Notes: generated from the letters alone by a model not told the origin. A stretch of DNA of 64,000 nt from Arctic95D-9 sp035967665 (GCA_035967665.1 JAYWLB010000036.1:62001-126000), one strand, 5' to 3'; numbered from the stretch's first letter, positions 16,762-26,262 are shown. Made by a program: numbers and translations.

Positions 16762-18000
16762 ATGAGAGCCTTCAATATCCAGCAACTGACACTGCTTCTG
16801 TTTTTCCTGTCCGGATCTGCAGTGGGTTCGCCGGTGCATGCCGAAGCGTCCCTCGAAGTTCGGTTTCTGGAGCGTAAGGTGTCGTTTTCGGGGGCGATGG
16901 ATTCAGAGGAGACCGGACAGCGACTCGCCAACGCGGTGCGGTCGGTCCGTCCGGACCTTGCAATCGTTAATGCGGGCCTGACCATTTCACCCGACATCGA
17001 AATGCCGGATGTGGGCGATCTTGAAAGTGCTCTAACGGAATTAGGCATTTCCACCCACCTCGGGCGAATCGAAATCCGTCCGGACTCAATTCTCGTGGGG
17101 GGAATCACGGACAGCGTCGTCACGATCACGGCGCTGCGTATCCGTCTCAACTCACTTCTCGAAGGGCGCCGTTTCATCAACAGAATCTGCATTGTCCCTT
17201 CCGCTGATCTCCCGGAAATCAAAGTTTCCCTTTCCTCCAACAGCGGGGAAGCCGAATTGCTCGATTTTGAATATCATCCCTCAGCGGAGGAAGTATTCGA
17301 AGCGCCGGGGCTTCCGCTCAAGAAATGGTTCCCCACTCTGGTGATGCTGAGCGACTTTGACCGGCTCGAAGGCAAAAAGAAGGCTCCTCTCGTGGCGCAA
17401 CCGATCATCGCAATGCCCGTGGGGGGAAATGACGCGGCAATGGATGCAGACCGGATTTTTGAAGCGCTCGAGGCTCAGGATTCCACGCCGCAACCGACTT
17501 TCCAAACCGTGGGATCGATCCGTTTTTCACGAAATGCTTTTCTCCTCCAGGCGAATCAGGAACCAGCCATTGCCGAGGTCACAAAAGCTCTCACCTCTCC
17601 GGAACTGAAAGGTTTGGATGTGATTCTCAAGCCGGTCAAAGCGTCAGGAGGCTCCGGCGCCTACAACGATTACATTTGTGAAAAGCGAGCGGACGAGGTG
17701 AAACGCATCCTTTCCGAAACCGGTCTCAGCCTCGCGAATCTTTCCACTGAGTTGATTGCCTCCTCCTCCCCCATCGATGACGGTGAAGTTCAGATCGTTG
17801 TCAAAATTCCGCCCCCTCCTCCTCCGCCGGAGGAAGTCACAGAGGAACCATCTGACGGGGTGAAGGTGATGGTGGGAACGACAGCAAATCCCGGACAGGA
17901 GGTCAGCGAAAGCACGGTGGAGAACGACACCGCCGGGGACAAGCTCCCCGAACATCCACTAAAGCGCTTCCGCCTCAATACCGCTCCCGCTTCAGAGTAG
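16762..18000 (+). CDS. Periplasmic protein with C-terminal OmpA-like domain
   Basis: This 412-residue protein begins with a signal peptide ending near SPVHAEA (about residue 29). The first half contains a BON/OmpA-type segment (RPDLAIVNAGLTISPDIEMP, then LRIRLNSLLEGRRFIN). The C-terminal part (about residues 250-355) resembles an OmpA peptidoglycan-binding fold: VGSIRFSRNAFLLQ, then YNDYICEKRADEVKRILSE, the position of the usual LSxxRAxxVxxxL helix. A proline run (PPPPPPPEE) and an acidic tail follow. The domain is divergent, so peptidoglycan binding is an inference. It converges with the LysM gene, with a shared terminator between them. Confidence 0.65.
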   Translation: MRAFNIQQLTLLLFFLSGSAVGSPVHAEASLEVRFLERKVSFSGAMDSEETGQRLANAVRSVRPDLAIVNAGLTISPDIEMPDVGDLESALTELGISTHLGRIEIRPDSILVGGITDSVVTITALRIRLNSLLEGRRFINRICIVPSADLPEIKVSLSSNSGEAELLDFEYHPSAEEVFEAPGLPLKKWFPTLVMLSDFDRLEGKKKAPLVAQPIIAMPVGGNDAAMDADRIFEALEAQDSTPQPTFQTVGSIRFSRNAFLLQANQEPAIAEVTKALTSPELKGLDVILKPVKASGGSGAYNDYICEKRADEVKRILSETGLSLANLSTELIASSSPIDDGEVQIVVKIPPPPPPPEEVTEEPSDGVKVMVGTTANPGQEVSESTVENDTAGDKLPEHPLKRFRLNTAPASE

Positions 18001-18103
18001 CTATCCGGTAAGTGGTAGTTCCGGTACCAGGCGACGGAACTTTTTGCGAGCTCCGCTTCGTTGCTCCGGAGGAGGAAAGACGGGGAGTTTTCGAAATACA
18101 AAG

Positions 18104-18136
18104 AAAAAGCCCGACCCCTTACGGGATCGGGCTTTT
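18104..18136. terminator. Bidirectional intrinsic terminator
   Basis: A perfect inverted repeat AAAAGCCCGA / TCGGGCTTTT has inner CCC/GGG pairs and a short loop, with A-runs and T-runs on both sides. It lies between the convergent OmpA-like and LysM genes and can stop transcripts from both directions. Confidence 0.92.
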
Positions 18137-18205
18137 GACCACTCAACTATGTCTTTTTCAACAATCTCGGGAATCGTATCGGAGACAAATTCGGATATCG
18201 GAATA

Positions 18206-19165
18206 CTAGCGCTGCGCAACATCACCGTTCTGGTGATAGGCGTTGTATTTCGAAGTTGGGACGATTAGCTCGTCGCCGGGGAAAATCAGAGTTTTGGCAC
18301 CGAGGCGGTTGACCCGCTGGAGTTCGGCCATGCTGGTGAAGAAGTCGCGGGCAAGTGCATAGAGATTGTCACCTTTATTCACCGTGTAGTAGCCGTAGGT
18401 CTCGCCTTTGCTGAGGAGAGGGTTCTCATACTCATACTGAGTCTCCTGATTGGTATCAGGTTTTGCAGGTGCCGTTGTATTCGTAGCAACTGATGTTCCG
18501 GTAGGGATCGTGATTTTCTGCCCCAGGCCAATTACGTCGGTGCGGAGACCGTTTGCCGCCTTGAGCGAATTCACGTCCACTTTATACTGACGTGAGATCC
18601 CCATGAGCGTGTCGCCTTTGGCAACGATGTGCACTTTCTTCTCGGACTTCTCAGGAGTCGTCTTCGGTGCCGGTGCCTTGGTGTCACCTACGACAACAGC
18701 GTCTTTCTTCGCGGGAGCCGGCTTCGGTGCTTCTGCGATCTTGGTGGTGTCCGCAGCCGGTGCCGGTGCCGTCTTGGGAGCTTCGCCGGGAATGACCAGC
18801 GTTTCGCCGATGTAGATGGGCTGTCCCTCACTGAGGCGGTTGGAGGAAAGAAGATCTGAACGCTCAACGCCGTGCTTGCGGGCAATCGAACCGAGAGTAT
18901 CACCGTCTTGAATCACGTAGGTTTTACCTGAGTTAGCGCTCAAGTTGATCGTGTTGCTGGAATTGGTCGCATCCAGTGTCGCCTGATCGTTGTATTTGTA
19001 ACCGCCGCTCTGGCTCAGAATCGCGTCTTCAATTGAAACGAGTCGGCTCTCAATTGTAGACATACGAGAGTTAAGACTCTCAATGGTAACATCTGCAGAT
19101 TTCGCAGTGTTGATGAGCACAGCGGAGGCTGTGAAAGCAGTGAGGCAGGTCAAAATCCGATTCAT
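18206..19165 (-). CDS. Secreted protein with three LysM domains
   Basis: This 319-residue protein has a signal peptide (MNRILTCLTAFTASAVLINTAKSA) and a short coiled coil (about residues 27-52, SLNSRMSTIESRLVSIEDAI). Three LysM domains follow, starting near residues 80 (YVIQDGDTLGSIARKHGV), 180 (VHIVAKGDTLMGISRQYKV) and 258 (YTVNKGDNLYALARDFF). They are separated by Ala/Pro/Lys-rich linkers. LysM domains bind N-acetylglucosamine-containing glycans, so the protein probably attaches to peptidoglycan. No enzymatic domain is present. It may act as a scaffold or organiser of the cell wall. It is divergent from the beta-CASP nuclease gene across an AT-rich 185-bp gap. Confidence 0.92.
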   Translation of the reverse strand: MNRILTCLTAFTASAVLINTAKSADVTIESLNSRMSTIESRLVSIEDAILSQSGGYKYNDQATLDATNSSNTINLSANSGKTYVIQDGDTLGSIARKHGVERSDLLSSNRLSEGQPIYIGETLVIPGEAPKTAPAPAADTTKIAEAPKPAPAKKDAVVVGDTKAPAPKTTPEKSEKKVHIVAKGDTLMGISRQYKVDVNSLKAANGLRTDVIGLGQKITIPTGTSVATNTTAPAKPDTNQETQYEYENPLLSKGETYGYYTVNKGDNLYALARDFFTSMAELQRVNRLGAKTLIFPGDELIVPTSKYNAYHQNGDVAQR

Positions 19166-19267
19166 GAGTAGAATCTATTACTAATTTATATTCCATACAA
19201 GCTTAAATTTAATATTTGTTAACTAATTTTTAAATTTAAGGTCCTGATATTATGATAATTACAGAAC

Positions 19268-19296
19268 AATGCCATTTAAAGACAAAAAATGGCATT
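19268..19296. promoter_or_regulatory. Perfect inverted repeat in an AT-rich divergent promoter region
   Basis: AATGCCATTT and AAATGGCATT form a perfect 10-bp inverted repeat with a 9-nt loop, 54 bp before the beta-CASP gene. The surroundings (19166-19300) are much more AT-rich than the genes. It could be an operator or an RNA hairpin in the leader. Confidence 0.4.
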
Positions 19297-19350
19297 TTAT
19301 TGATTTCAAAGGTGCTTGCCCCTCCCCTGAGAATTCGATAAAACCTCCGC

Positions 19351-20745
19351 ATGAAAATCACTTTCTGTGGCGCAGCCCAGACAACAACCGGCTCGCAGCA
19401 TCTTATTGAAGTGAACGGTTCACGAATTTTGCTCGACTGCGGCCTCTATCAGGGGCGCCGCGACGAGTCAGTGGATAGAAATCGCAATTTCTTCTTCGAG
19501 CCCGAGACAATCGATGCGGTCGTCCTGTCGCATGCTCACATCGATCACAGTGGCAATTTGCCGAATCTCACGCGAAACGGGTTCAAAGGAAACATCTACT
19601 CCACTTTCGCGACCCGTGACCTTTGTCAAATCATGCTCGCCGATTCAGCGAGGATCCAGACCCAGGACATGAAATGGATCAACAAGCGGCGTGCCAAACA
19701 GGGCCTCCCCGCTCTGAACCCTATCTATTCAGTGCAGGACGCCGAGGAGTGCGTTCGTCAATTCGTCAATATCGGCTACGACCGCGCAATCCCCATTGCC
19801 GATGAAATCAGCCTCACCTTTATCGATGCCGGCCACATTCTCGGTTCAGCTCAGGTCATTCTCGACATTGTAGAAAACGGGGAAACGAAGCGCCTTCTTT
19901 TCTCAGGTGATGTCGGACGTGGCGACAATGATCTCCTTCGCGATCCAGCTGTTGCCACGGATGTGGACTATCTCATCATGGAGAGCACCTATGGTAATCG
20001 TGAGCACGAGCTCCCTACTCAAGCCAACCACCTGATTAAGGACATCATCAATAAGGCGCTGGAGCGAAAAGGGAAAATCATCATTCCAGCCTTTGCAGTT
20101 GAGCGCACCCAGCAGCTCATTTATGTGCTTCACGAACTCACTGAAAAGGGCGAAATCCCTCCTGTCCCCATCTTCGTCGACAGCCCCCTCGCGGTGAATG
20201 CCACCGAGATCTTCCGGATTCACCCGGAGTGTTTCAACAGCGAGGTCTACGATTTCCTCTTCGAAAAGCGAAACCCCTTCGGCTTCGAAAATTTGACGAT
20301 GGTACGCAAAGTGTCGGCTTCAAAAGCACTCAACGACGTCAATGAACCGTCGATCATCATCTCAGCCTCCGGTATGTGTGAAGCCGGCCGAATTTTACAC
20401 CATCTCAGAAACGGTATTGAAGATCCGAAGAATACGATCCTGTTTGTCGGCTACTGCGCCCAGAACACGCTCGGGTGGAAGCTTCGAAACAACATGAAGG
20501 AAGTTAACATTCTCGGCGACTCTTTCAAAGTGAATGCGGAGATCAAGATTCTCGACTCTTTCAGTGGTCACGCCGACCAGAGCGAACTTCTCGACTACTT
20601 CGATGCAATGGGAGGTTCGAAAGAACGGGTCTTTCTTGTGCACGGCGAACCTGAGCAATCAGCAGTGCTGCGTGAAAAGCTCGCAGAAAGACACCCTGGC
20701 GGGACGGTAGAGGTTGCAGAATGGCGCAATACAGTGGAACTCTGA
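19351..20745 (+). CDS. Beta-CASP metallo-beta-lactamase-fold ribonuclease
   Basis: This 464-residue protein has all motifs of the RNA-specific beta-CASP family. The metal site SHAHIDHSG has H61, H63, D65 and H66. Further residues are in DAGHILGSAQV and FSGDVGRGD. The beta-CASP part has YLIMESTYGNREH, VDSPLA, ISASGMCEAGRILHH and FSGHADQSELLDYF. Family members cleave RNA as endonucleases, exonucleases or both, and act in mRNA processing. The architecture matches the shorter CPSF-like bacterial type, not RNase J, because the long C-terminal domain is missing. It lies 18 bp upstream of glycogen synthase, so the two are likely co-transcribed, although no functional link is known. Confidence 0.92.
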   Translation: MKITFCGAAQTTTGSQHLIEVNGSRILLDCGLYQGRRDESVDRNRNFFFEPETIDAVVLSHAHIDHSGNLPNLTRNGFKGNIYSTFATRDLCQIMLADSARIQTQDMKWINKRRAKQGLPALNPIYSVQDAEECVRQFVNIGYDRAIPIADEISLTFIDAGHILGSAQVILDIVENGETKRLLFSGDVGRGDNDLLRDPAVATDVDYLIMESTYGNREHELPTQANHLIKDIINKALERKGKIIIPAFAVERTQQLIYVLHELTEKGEIPPVPIFVDSPLAVNATEIFRIHPECFNSEVYDFLFEKRNPFGFENLTMVRKVSASKALNDVNEPSIIISASGMCEAGRILHHLRNGIEDPKNTILFVGYCAQNTLGWKLRNNMKEVNILGDSFKVNAEIKILDSFSGHADQSELLDYFDAMGGSKERVFLVHGEPEQSAVLREKLAERHPGGTVEVAEWRNTVEL

Positions 20746-20763
20746 GTTCCCAACTAAGCCACT

Positions 20764-21969
20764 ATGAAGCCGCTTCTTCTCACCAACGAATTTCCTCCCA
20801 ATATTTACGGAGGGGCCGGGATTCACGTTCAGTATCTCTCACGCGAGCTGGCAAAACTATGCGAGGTGGAAGTCCGCTGCTTCGGAGATCAATATGTCAC
20901 CGATGAAAATCCAACGGTTTTCGGTGCCTCGGTCGATACCTCCACTTATTCGGCTCCCAAGCCACTCCAATCTGTCTTTTCAGCACTGCAAAAGTGCCTC
21001 GACTTCAACACGCAGAACATCCACGCCGACGTGATCCATTTGCACACCTGGTATTCGCATTTCGGCGGAATCCTCGCGCACCTCAATTACGGCCTTCCCA
21101 TGGCTCTGACGGTTCACTCGCTCGAGCCGCTCCGCCCGTGGAAACGCGAGCAGCTCGGCGGCGGCTACGATTTCACCCTTTGGCTCGAGAAGACGGCCAT
21201 TGAAATGTCGGATCGCGTCATCGCCGTTTCCAAAGAAACGAAAATCGACATTCTCAACCACTTCGACGTGCCGGAGGAGAAAGTTCCGGTGATCTACAAC
21301 GGAATCGATCCGGACGAATACCAGCCGAGACCGAACCGCGCGGTCCTTGAGAAGCTTAATATCGATCCCGACATTCCCTACGTGCTCTTTGTCGGGAGGA
21401 TCACCCGCCAGAAAGGAATCATCCATCTCGTCAACGCGATCAGACATCTCGATCCAGGCACTCAGGTCGTTCTTTGTGCCGGGGCGCCCGACACACCGGA
21501 AATTGCCAATGAGATGAAGGAGGCCATCGCAGCAGTCCAGAACGACTACGACGGCAAAATCGTGTGGATTAGGGAAATGCTCCCCGCTGACGAGAAAATC
21601 AATCTCTACAGTCACGCCAGCGTCTTCTGCACGCCCTCGATTTACGAGCCATTTGGAATCATCAACCTCGAAGCGATGGCCTGCGAAACCCCGGTCGTCG
21701 CCTCCAAAGTCGGTGGCATGAAAGAGATTATCATCCCCGGCGAAACCGGATTACTCATTCCATTGGAGCAACAGAAAGAGTCCCCTTTTGAGGCAACCGA
21801 TCCCGACGCTTTCGCGAAAGACCTCGCTGCGGGAATCAACGAGCTGATTCGCGATCCGGCGCTTTGTGAAAAAATGGGCAAAGCGGGAAGGCAGCGCGTT
21901 CTCGAAACGTTCAGCTGGGCTGAGATCGCACGGGAAACGCTGGAACTCTATCACGCTATCGCCAAATAG
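20764..21969 (+). CDS. glgA: Glycogen synthase, Corynebacterium type
   Basis: This 401-residue glycosyltransferase of GT-B fold extends alpha-1,4-glucan (or makes maltose 1-phosphate) from a nucleotide-glucose donor. The N-terminus LLTNEFPPNIYGGAGIHVQYLSREL and the following VEVRCFGDQ are the signature of the actinobacterial-type subfamily, which belongs to GT4 and not to the GT5 enzymes with a KTGGL motif. The donor-site region contains ILFVGRITRQKG-like sequence (VLFVGRITRQKGI), PSIYEPFGIINLEAMACETPVVAS and the catalytic glutamates of that stretch. Its expected donor supplier, glgC, lies about 9 kb away at 30784. Whether the donor is ADP-glucose is inferred from that neighbour. Confidence 0.9.
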   Translation: MKPLLLTNEFPPNIYGGAGIHVQYLSRELAKLCEVEVRCFGDQYVTDENPTVFGASVDTSTYSAPKPLQSVFSALQKCLDFNTQNIHADVIHLHTWYSHFGGILAHLNYGLPMALTVHSLEPLRPWKREQLGGGYDFTLWLEKTAIEMSDRVIAVSKETKIDILNHFDVPEEKVPVIYNGIDPDEYQPRPNRAVLEKLNIDPDIPYVLFVGRITRQKGIIHLVNAIRHLDPGTQVVLCAGAPDTPEIANEMKEAIAAVQNDYDGKIVWIREMLPADEKINLYSHASVFCTPSIYEPFGIINLEAMACETPVVASKVGGMKEIIIPGETGLLIPLEQQKESPFEATDPDAFAKDLAAGINELIRDPALCEKMGKAGRQRVLETFSWAEIARETLELYHAIAK

Positions 21970-21982
21970 ATTCTCCCCGTTT

Positions 21983-23191
21983 ATGAAACAGTCCGGCACC
22001 TTTATCGCCTTCGCTCTTCTCGTATTCATCGGGTTTTCCCCGGTCCAGGTTCGATCTGAGAGCGCAATACTCAATCCCCTCCTCGCCACGCTCAAGCGAG
22101 TGGGTCCGGAAGGAGAAGGCAACGCGGAAGCGGCGGCTGCGTGGGAGAAAATCACAGAGGTGGGTGCCCCTGCCATCATTCCCATTCTCGAAGCGATGAG
22201 TGGGTCCGGTCCGCTCACCCGCAACTGGATGCGATCGGCGGTCGAAGCGATTTTCGAAAAGGAAACCAAAGCGGGCACCGCAATCGACCCGGCAGCGCTG
22301 GAAACCTTTTTCTCCAATCGCGAGCACGACGCAAATGCACGGGATCTCGCTTACGACCTTCTCACTAAAATTGATGCAAACGAAGCAGCCTCGCTGATTC
22401 CCTCGATGCTGGACGACCCCGCCCCGCCCCTCCGCCGGCTCGCGGTTGCACAGCTGATCACCCGGGGAAAATCTGAACTCGCGGCAGGGAAGAAAGAGGC
22501 AAGCCTCGCGACGCTCAATGAAGCCCTTTCCGCAGCCCGCGATATCAAACAGATCAACGAGATCGCAAAACTGCTGCGCGGGAAACTGGAGCAGAAAGTT
22601 GACCTGCCGAAGCACTTTGGCTTTCTCAGTCACTGGCATCTCATCGCCCCCTTCGACAACACGGGGAAAGAGGGATTCGACACCGTCTTCCCCCCTGAGA
22701 AAGAAATCGACCTCGAGGCCGCCTACGAAGGCAAAGAATCCAAAGAGGTGAAGTGGCAGGAATACGCGACCTCCGACGACTACGGCATGGTCGATTTCAA
22801 TACACCTTACTCGCCGCTGAAGGAGGTCACCGGTTACGCTTATACCGAATATGAATCAGGAGAGGCCCGCGACGCGGAACTTCGACTCGGTTGTAAAAAT
22901 GCCTGGAAGGTCTGGCTCAATGGTGAGCTCATTTTCGGCCGCGACGAATATCATCGTGGAGCCCGAATCGATCAGTACGTGCTTCCTGTGAAACTGAAGA
23001 AAGGCAAAAACGCGCTCCTCGTCAAAGCCTGCCAGAATGAGCAGGAACAAACCTGGACCGTTGAATGGCAGTTTCAGTTGCGCGTTTGCGACAGCACCGG
23101 AACCGCGATTCTGGCGACGAATCGAAAGCCGACACCCGAGCCGGAAGTGAAGGCGCGGAAAAGAGGAGCGGCGGCGGAAGAGGAGAAGTAA
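21983..23191 (+). CDS. Secreted protein with HEAT-like N-terminal half
   Basis: This predicted protein of 402 residues has a signal peptide (MKQSGTFIAFALLVFIGFSPVQVRSES). Residues 30-200 are helical with HEAT-like pairs such as ITEVGAPAIIPILEAM and SLIPSMLDDPAPPLRRLAVAQLI. The second half (from about 215) begins with a HFGFLSHWHLIAPFDN segment and continues with a beta-rich, carbohydrate-binding-like fold (ELRLGCKNAWKVWLNGELIFGRDEYHRG, then VKLKKGKNALLVKACQNE). Such proteins accompany PQQ-propeller proteins in Planctomycetes and Verrucomicrobia, and the next gene here is one. The ATG at 21983 is 13 bp after glgA; longer in-frame starts overlap glgA and lack a signal peptide. Confidence 0.75.
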   Translation: MKQSGTFIAFALLVFIGFSPVQVRSESAILNPLLATLKRVGPEGEGNAEAAAAWEKITEVGAPAIIPILEAMSGSGPLTRNWMRSAVEAIFEKETKAGTAIDPAALETFFSNREHDANARDLAYDLLTKIDANEAASLIPSMLDDPAPPLRRLAVAQLITRGKSELAAGKKEASLATLNEALSAARDIKQINEIAKLLRGKLEQKVDLPKHFGFLSHWHLIAPFDNTGKEGFDTVFPPEKEIDLEAAYEGKESKEVKWQEYATSDDYGMVDFNTPYSPLKEVTGYAYTEYESGEARDAELRLGCKNAWKVWLNGELIFGRDEYHRGARIDQYVLPVKLKKGKNALLVKACQNEQEQTWTVEWQFQLRVCDSTGTAILATNRKPTPEPEVKARKRGAAAEEEK

Positions 23192-23202
23192 AGGAGAAGA
23201 GA

Positions 23203-24426
23203 ATGAGAGGAGTCAAGAATTTGAGTTATCTGGGCGCTGGTTTGCTGGCCGCTGTTGTTTGCGCCTCAACCGTTAAAGCTGATTGGTTGAATTTTCGCGG
23301 GCCTCAGGGTTCCGGCTACGCTGCCGGGATTGCCGACACACCCACCTCGATTGGAGAGGAACAGCTCGCCTGGAAAGTCCCACTCCCGGGGCGGGGGCTC
23401 GGAAGCGCTATCCTCGTCGGAGACAAAGTTTTCCTCACCGCAGCGAGCGGTCCGGATCAGCAACAGCTCCACATTCTTTGTTTCAATGCCGCCGACGGAG
23501 CTCCTCTCTGGGAACGACGTTTCTGGGCTACGGGGCGGACAATGACTAACAACAAGACCTGCGTCGCCGCCCCGACACCGGCGAGCGACGGCGAAAGAAT
23601 CTACGCACTCTACTCATCCAACGATCTCATCTGCGTCGACCTCGAAGGAAATCTCAAATGGATGCGCGGGCTCACCCTCGACTATCCGAATGCCTCCAAC
23701 AGCCTCGGGATGGCTTCATCACTCATCATTTCAGAGAAGACGCTGATCGCCCAGATTGAAAACGACTCTGAATCTTTCGCGGCCGGATTTGACCTCGCCG
23801 ACGGAAAGAACAAATGGAAAATGGACAGGCCCAAGGCAGCCAACTGGACATCCCCCACTCTCCTTCAAATCGGTGACGAGGAAGTCGTCGCGCTGCAATC
23901 CAGCAAAGGCATTCTGGGACTCCTTCCCGCGACCGGTTCCCCTGTTTTCAATTACGGGAAAGGTGCCGCGACGATTCCCTCAGGGGCGGCAGCCGGCGAC
24001 CAGCTTTTCGCTCCCTCCAACGGTCTCACCGCAATCACTGCAACCACGGACGGCGACGCACCGACCGAACTCTGGAACGAATCAGCCCAACGCCCCGGCA
24101 CGGCGAGTCCCATCGTGATCGGAGCTAAAGTCTACACGATCAACACCGCCGGAGTCCTCAGCTGTGCAGATCGGAAAACAGGCGAGCGACTCTGGCGAGG
24201 TCGTCTCAAAGGTCCTTTCAGTGCCAGTCCTGTTGCGGGTGCAAACGGGCTCATTTACGTCGTAAGCGAAACCGGAGTCCTCCAGATCATTAATCCGGCG
24301 TCGGAAGAGGAAAACAAAGTCACCGGCGAATACGAACTCGGCGAAACCATCCTCGGAACGCCGTCACTGGATGACGGGGCGATCTACGTGAGAAGCGACG
24401 GACATTTGTGGAAGTTCGGGAAGTAG
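23203..24426 (+). CDS. Secreted PQQ-type beta-propeller protein
   Basis: This protein of 407 residues has a signal peptide (GVKNLSYLGAGLLAAVVCASTVKA) and then a WLNFRGPQGSGYA opening typical of planctomycete-type propeller proteins. Repeated blades follow, each with a DG-x-x-LW/LKW type strand such as NAADGAPLWERRFW, DLEGNLKWMRGL, DLADGKNKWKMD and DRKTGERLWRGRL. The fold is related to BamB and to quinoprotein dehydrogenases, but no calcium or PQQ-binding residues of the enzymes were recognised. The role is probably a periplasmic scaffold or sugar-related binding. The ATG at 23203 follows an AGGAGAAGAG ribosome-binding site and lies 11 bp after the HEAT-like gene, so the two are very likely an operon. 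Confidence 0.82.
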   Translation: MRGVKNLSYLGAGLLAAVVCASTVKADWLNFRGPQGSGYAAGIADTPTSIGEEQLAWKVPLPGRGLGSAILVGDKVFLTAASGPDQQQLHILCFNAADGAPLWERRFWATGRTMTNNKTCVAAPTPASDGERIYALYSSNDLICVDLEGNLKWMRGLTLDYPNASNSLGMASSLIISEKTLIAQIENDSESFAAGFDLADGKNKWKMDRPKAANWTSPTLLQIGDEEVVALQSSKGILGLLPATGSPVFNYGKGAATIPSGAAAGDQLFAPSNGLTAITATTDGDAPTELWNESAQRPGTASPIVIGAKVYTINTAGVLSCADRKTGERLWRGRLKGPFSASPVAGANGLIYVVSETGVLQIINPASEEENKVTGEYELGETILGTPSLDDGAIYVRSDGHLWKFGK

Positions 24427-24582
24427 GGGACGGTTCTCCCGGTTCTTCACTTTGACGGCGCCCCCCGTTGATCTCTGATGAGCTTCGGGTTCAAGTCTCG
24501 GTGCCCGATCAGGAAACCGTTTTCAGATCCAAACGTTGATACTTCCCCGGGGGGGGGGTGAGGTGTCTACTCCTGGTGCGAC

Positions 24583-26262
24583 TCAGTGTTCCACGTTGCT
24601 CATCACTTCCTCGATTGTTGTTTCACCGGAAGCGACTTTGCTCCAGCCGTAATTCTGAAGGGTTGTCATTCCTCCATCGAGGGCTGCCTTTTTCAAGACA
24701 GCATAAGACGCATGCGAGGTGATCAATTCAGACATAGTTGGAGTAATGAGACAGATTTCCAAAATCGCCATTCGCCCTTTATACCCCGTATCCCGACAAG
24801 ACCGGCAACCCACCGCTTCGTGAATTCCGGCACGCATGGATTCGGGAAATCCAATTTCATCGAGTTCCTGATTGTCGAGCGTCGCAGGACGTTTGCAATC
24901 GACGCACAAACGACGCACCAGGCGCTGTGCCAGAAAGCCGCGCACGGAAGAGGCAATCAGGAAAGGCTCGATTCCCATATCGAGTAACCGGGTAATCCCC
25001 GAGACGGCATCGTTCGTATGCAGGGTGCTGAAGACAAGGTGACCGGTCAGAGCTCCGCGAATCGCAATCTCAGTGGTTTCCAAATCCCGCATCTCCCCCA
25101 CCATGATGATATTCGGATCGCCACGGAGAATGGCACGAAGTCCCGTCGCAAAGGTCAGACCGATCTCGGGCTTCATCGCAATCTGGATCACCCCATCAAG
25201 TCGGTTCTCCACAGGATCTTCAACTGTGACGATGCGGGTATCCTTGGTATTGAGCTGCTTGAGAAAGGTATAGAGCGTCGTCGACTTTCCGGAACCTGTC
25301 GGGCCGGTCACAAGAATGATTCCGTTAGGTTGCTTGAGGAGCCCCTCAATTGTCGCCCGGGTCGGAGCATCGAGTCCTAACATCGCAATATCGAAATTCT
25401 GTCGAGTAAGGAGACGGAGAGCAACACTCTCGCCGTTCACCGACGGTATCGTCGCGACACGAACATCGACAGGAGATCCGTCGAGTTCGAGGTTGATACG
25501 TCCATCCTGCGGAAGGCGGCGCTCGGCAATATCGAGCTGGGCCATGATCTTGAGACGGGAAACCAGCGAGGCCTGCAAGGCGCGAATGTCAGGCGGAACA
25601 GCGACTTCCTGAAGGGCTCCGTCAACGCGATATCGAATTCGGAGATTCTTCTCCAGTGGCTCGATATGAATATCGGTCGCCCTTTCACGCAGCGCTTCGC
25701 GAAAAATCTGATTCACGAAGTTCATGACCGAGGCTTCCTCCTCCTCTTCGTCGAGCTGCGTAACCTCCTGCTCATCGTCGTCACGTGCATTGGGGTCGCG
25801 ACCTTCGATCAGCTCATCGAACTGTTCGGCACCGACGCCATAGCCCTGGCGCAATCCTTCCATGATACGGAAGCGGGTGCTCACGACCCAGGTCACCGGG
25901 AGGGAGATTTCACGCCCCACGGCCTGACGTGCCTCAAGATCAAACGGATCATAGGTCATCAGACAAATCTCATCGTCGTCTATCCGCGCGGGAAGGAGGC
26001 AGTGTTTCAACGCGACCTTTGCAGGAAAACGCCGGTGCAGTGCCGTCGTCAGATCAAGTTCGGATTTTGCAACAAACTCAAGCCCCGCCTCTTTGGCAAG
26101 ACTCCGCGCGAAGGATTCTTCATCGACGAGGCCGGCATCAAAAACCGCATCCACCAGAGAAGAATGATTCGCGGCCGCTTCAGCAAGAATTGCTTCGCAC
26201 TTGGGGGCATCCGTGCATCCGCTGTTGATAGAGACACGGGTGAGTAAAGGAATTAAAGACAT
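24583..26262 (-). CDS. Type II secretion / type IV pilus assembly ATPase (GspE/PilB family)
   Basis: This 559-residue cytoplasmic ATPase powers pseudopilus or pilus assembly. The N-terminal domain (about 1-150) is the MshEN type, followed by an acidic linker. Walker A is GPTGSGKSTT (320-329), the Asp box is near VTVEDPVE, Walker B is MVGEMRD (about 387-393), and the His box is in STLHTNDA. The four-cysteine zinc motif is C453-x2-C456 and C486-x2-C489. It stands alone, with no other secretion or pilus gene nearby in the window, so whether it serves T2SS or T4P cannot be decided. The ATG at 26262 starts MSLIPLLTRV; longer reading frames use in-frame upstream codons. Confidence 0.9.
   Translation of the reverse strand: MSLIPLLTRVSINSGCTDAPKCEAILAEAAANHSSLVDAVFDAGLVDEESFARSLAKEAGLEFVAKSELDLTTALHRRFPAKVALKHCLLPARIDDDEICLMTYDPFDLEARQAVGREISLPVTWVVSTRFRIMEGLRQGYGVGAEQFDELIEGRDPNARDDDEQEVTQLDEEEEEASVMNFVNQIFREALRERATDIHIEPLEKNLRIRYRVDGALQEVAVPPDIRALQASLVSRLKIMAQLDIAERRLPQDGRINLELDGSPVDVRVATIPSVNGESVALRLLTRQNFDIAMLGLDAPTRATIEGLLKQPNGIILVTGPTGSGKSTTLYTFLKQLNTKDTRIVTVEDPVENRLDGVIQIAMKPEIGLTFATGLRAILRGDPNIIMVGEMRDLETTEIAIRGALTGHLVFSTLHTNDAVSGITRLLDMGIEPFLIASSVRGFLAQRLVRRLCVDCKRPATLDNQELDEIGFPESMRAGIHEAVGCRSCRDTGYKGRMAILEICLITPTMSELITSHASYAVLKKAALDGGMTTLQNYGWSKVASGETTIEEVMSNVEH

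Noticed and set aside
24549..24558. G10 homopolymer (and a C9 run at 10967-10975) as possible phase-variation tracts
   Set aside because: Both are intergenic, downstream of genes and outside any recognised promoter, so a switching role is not supported.
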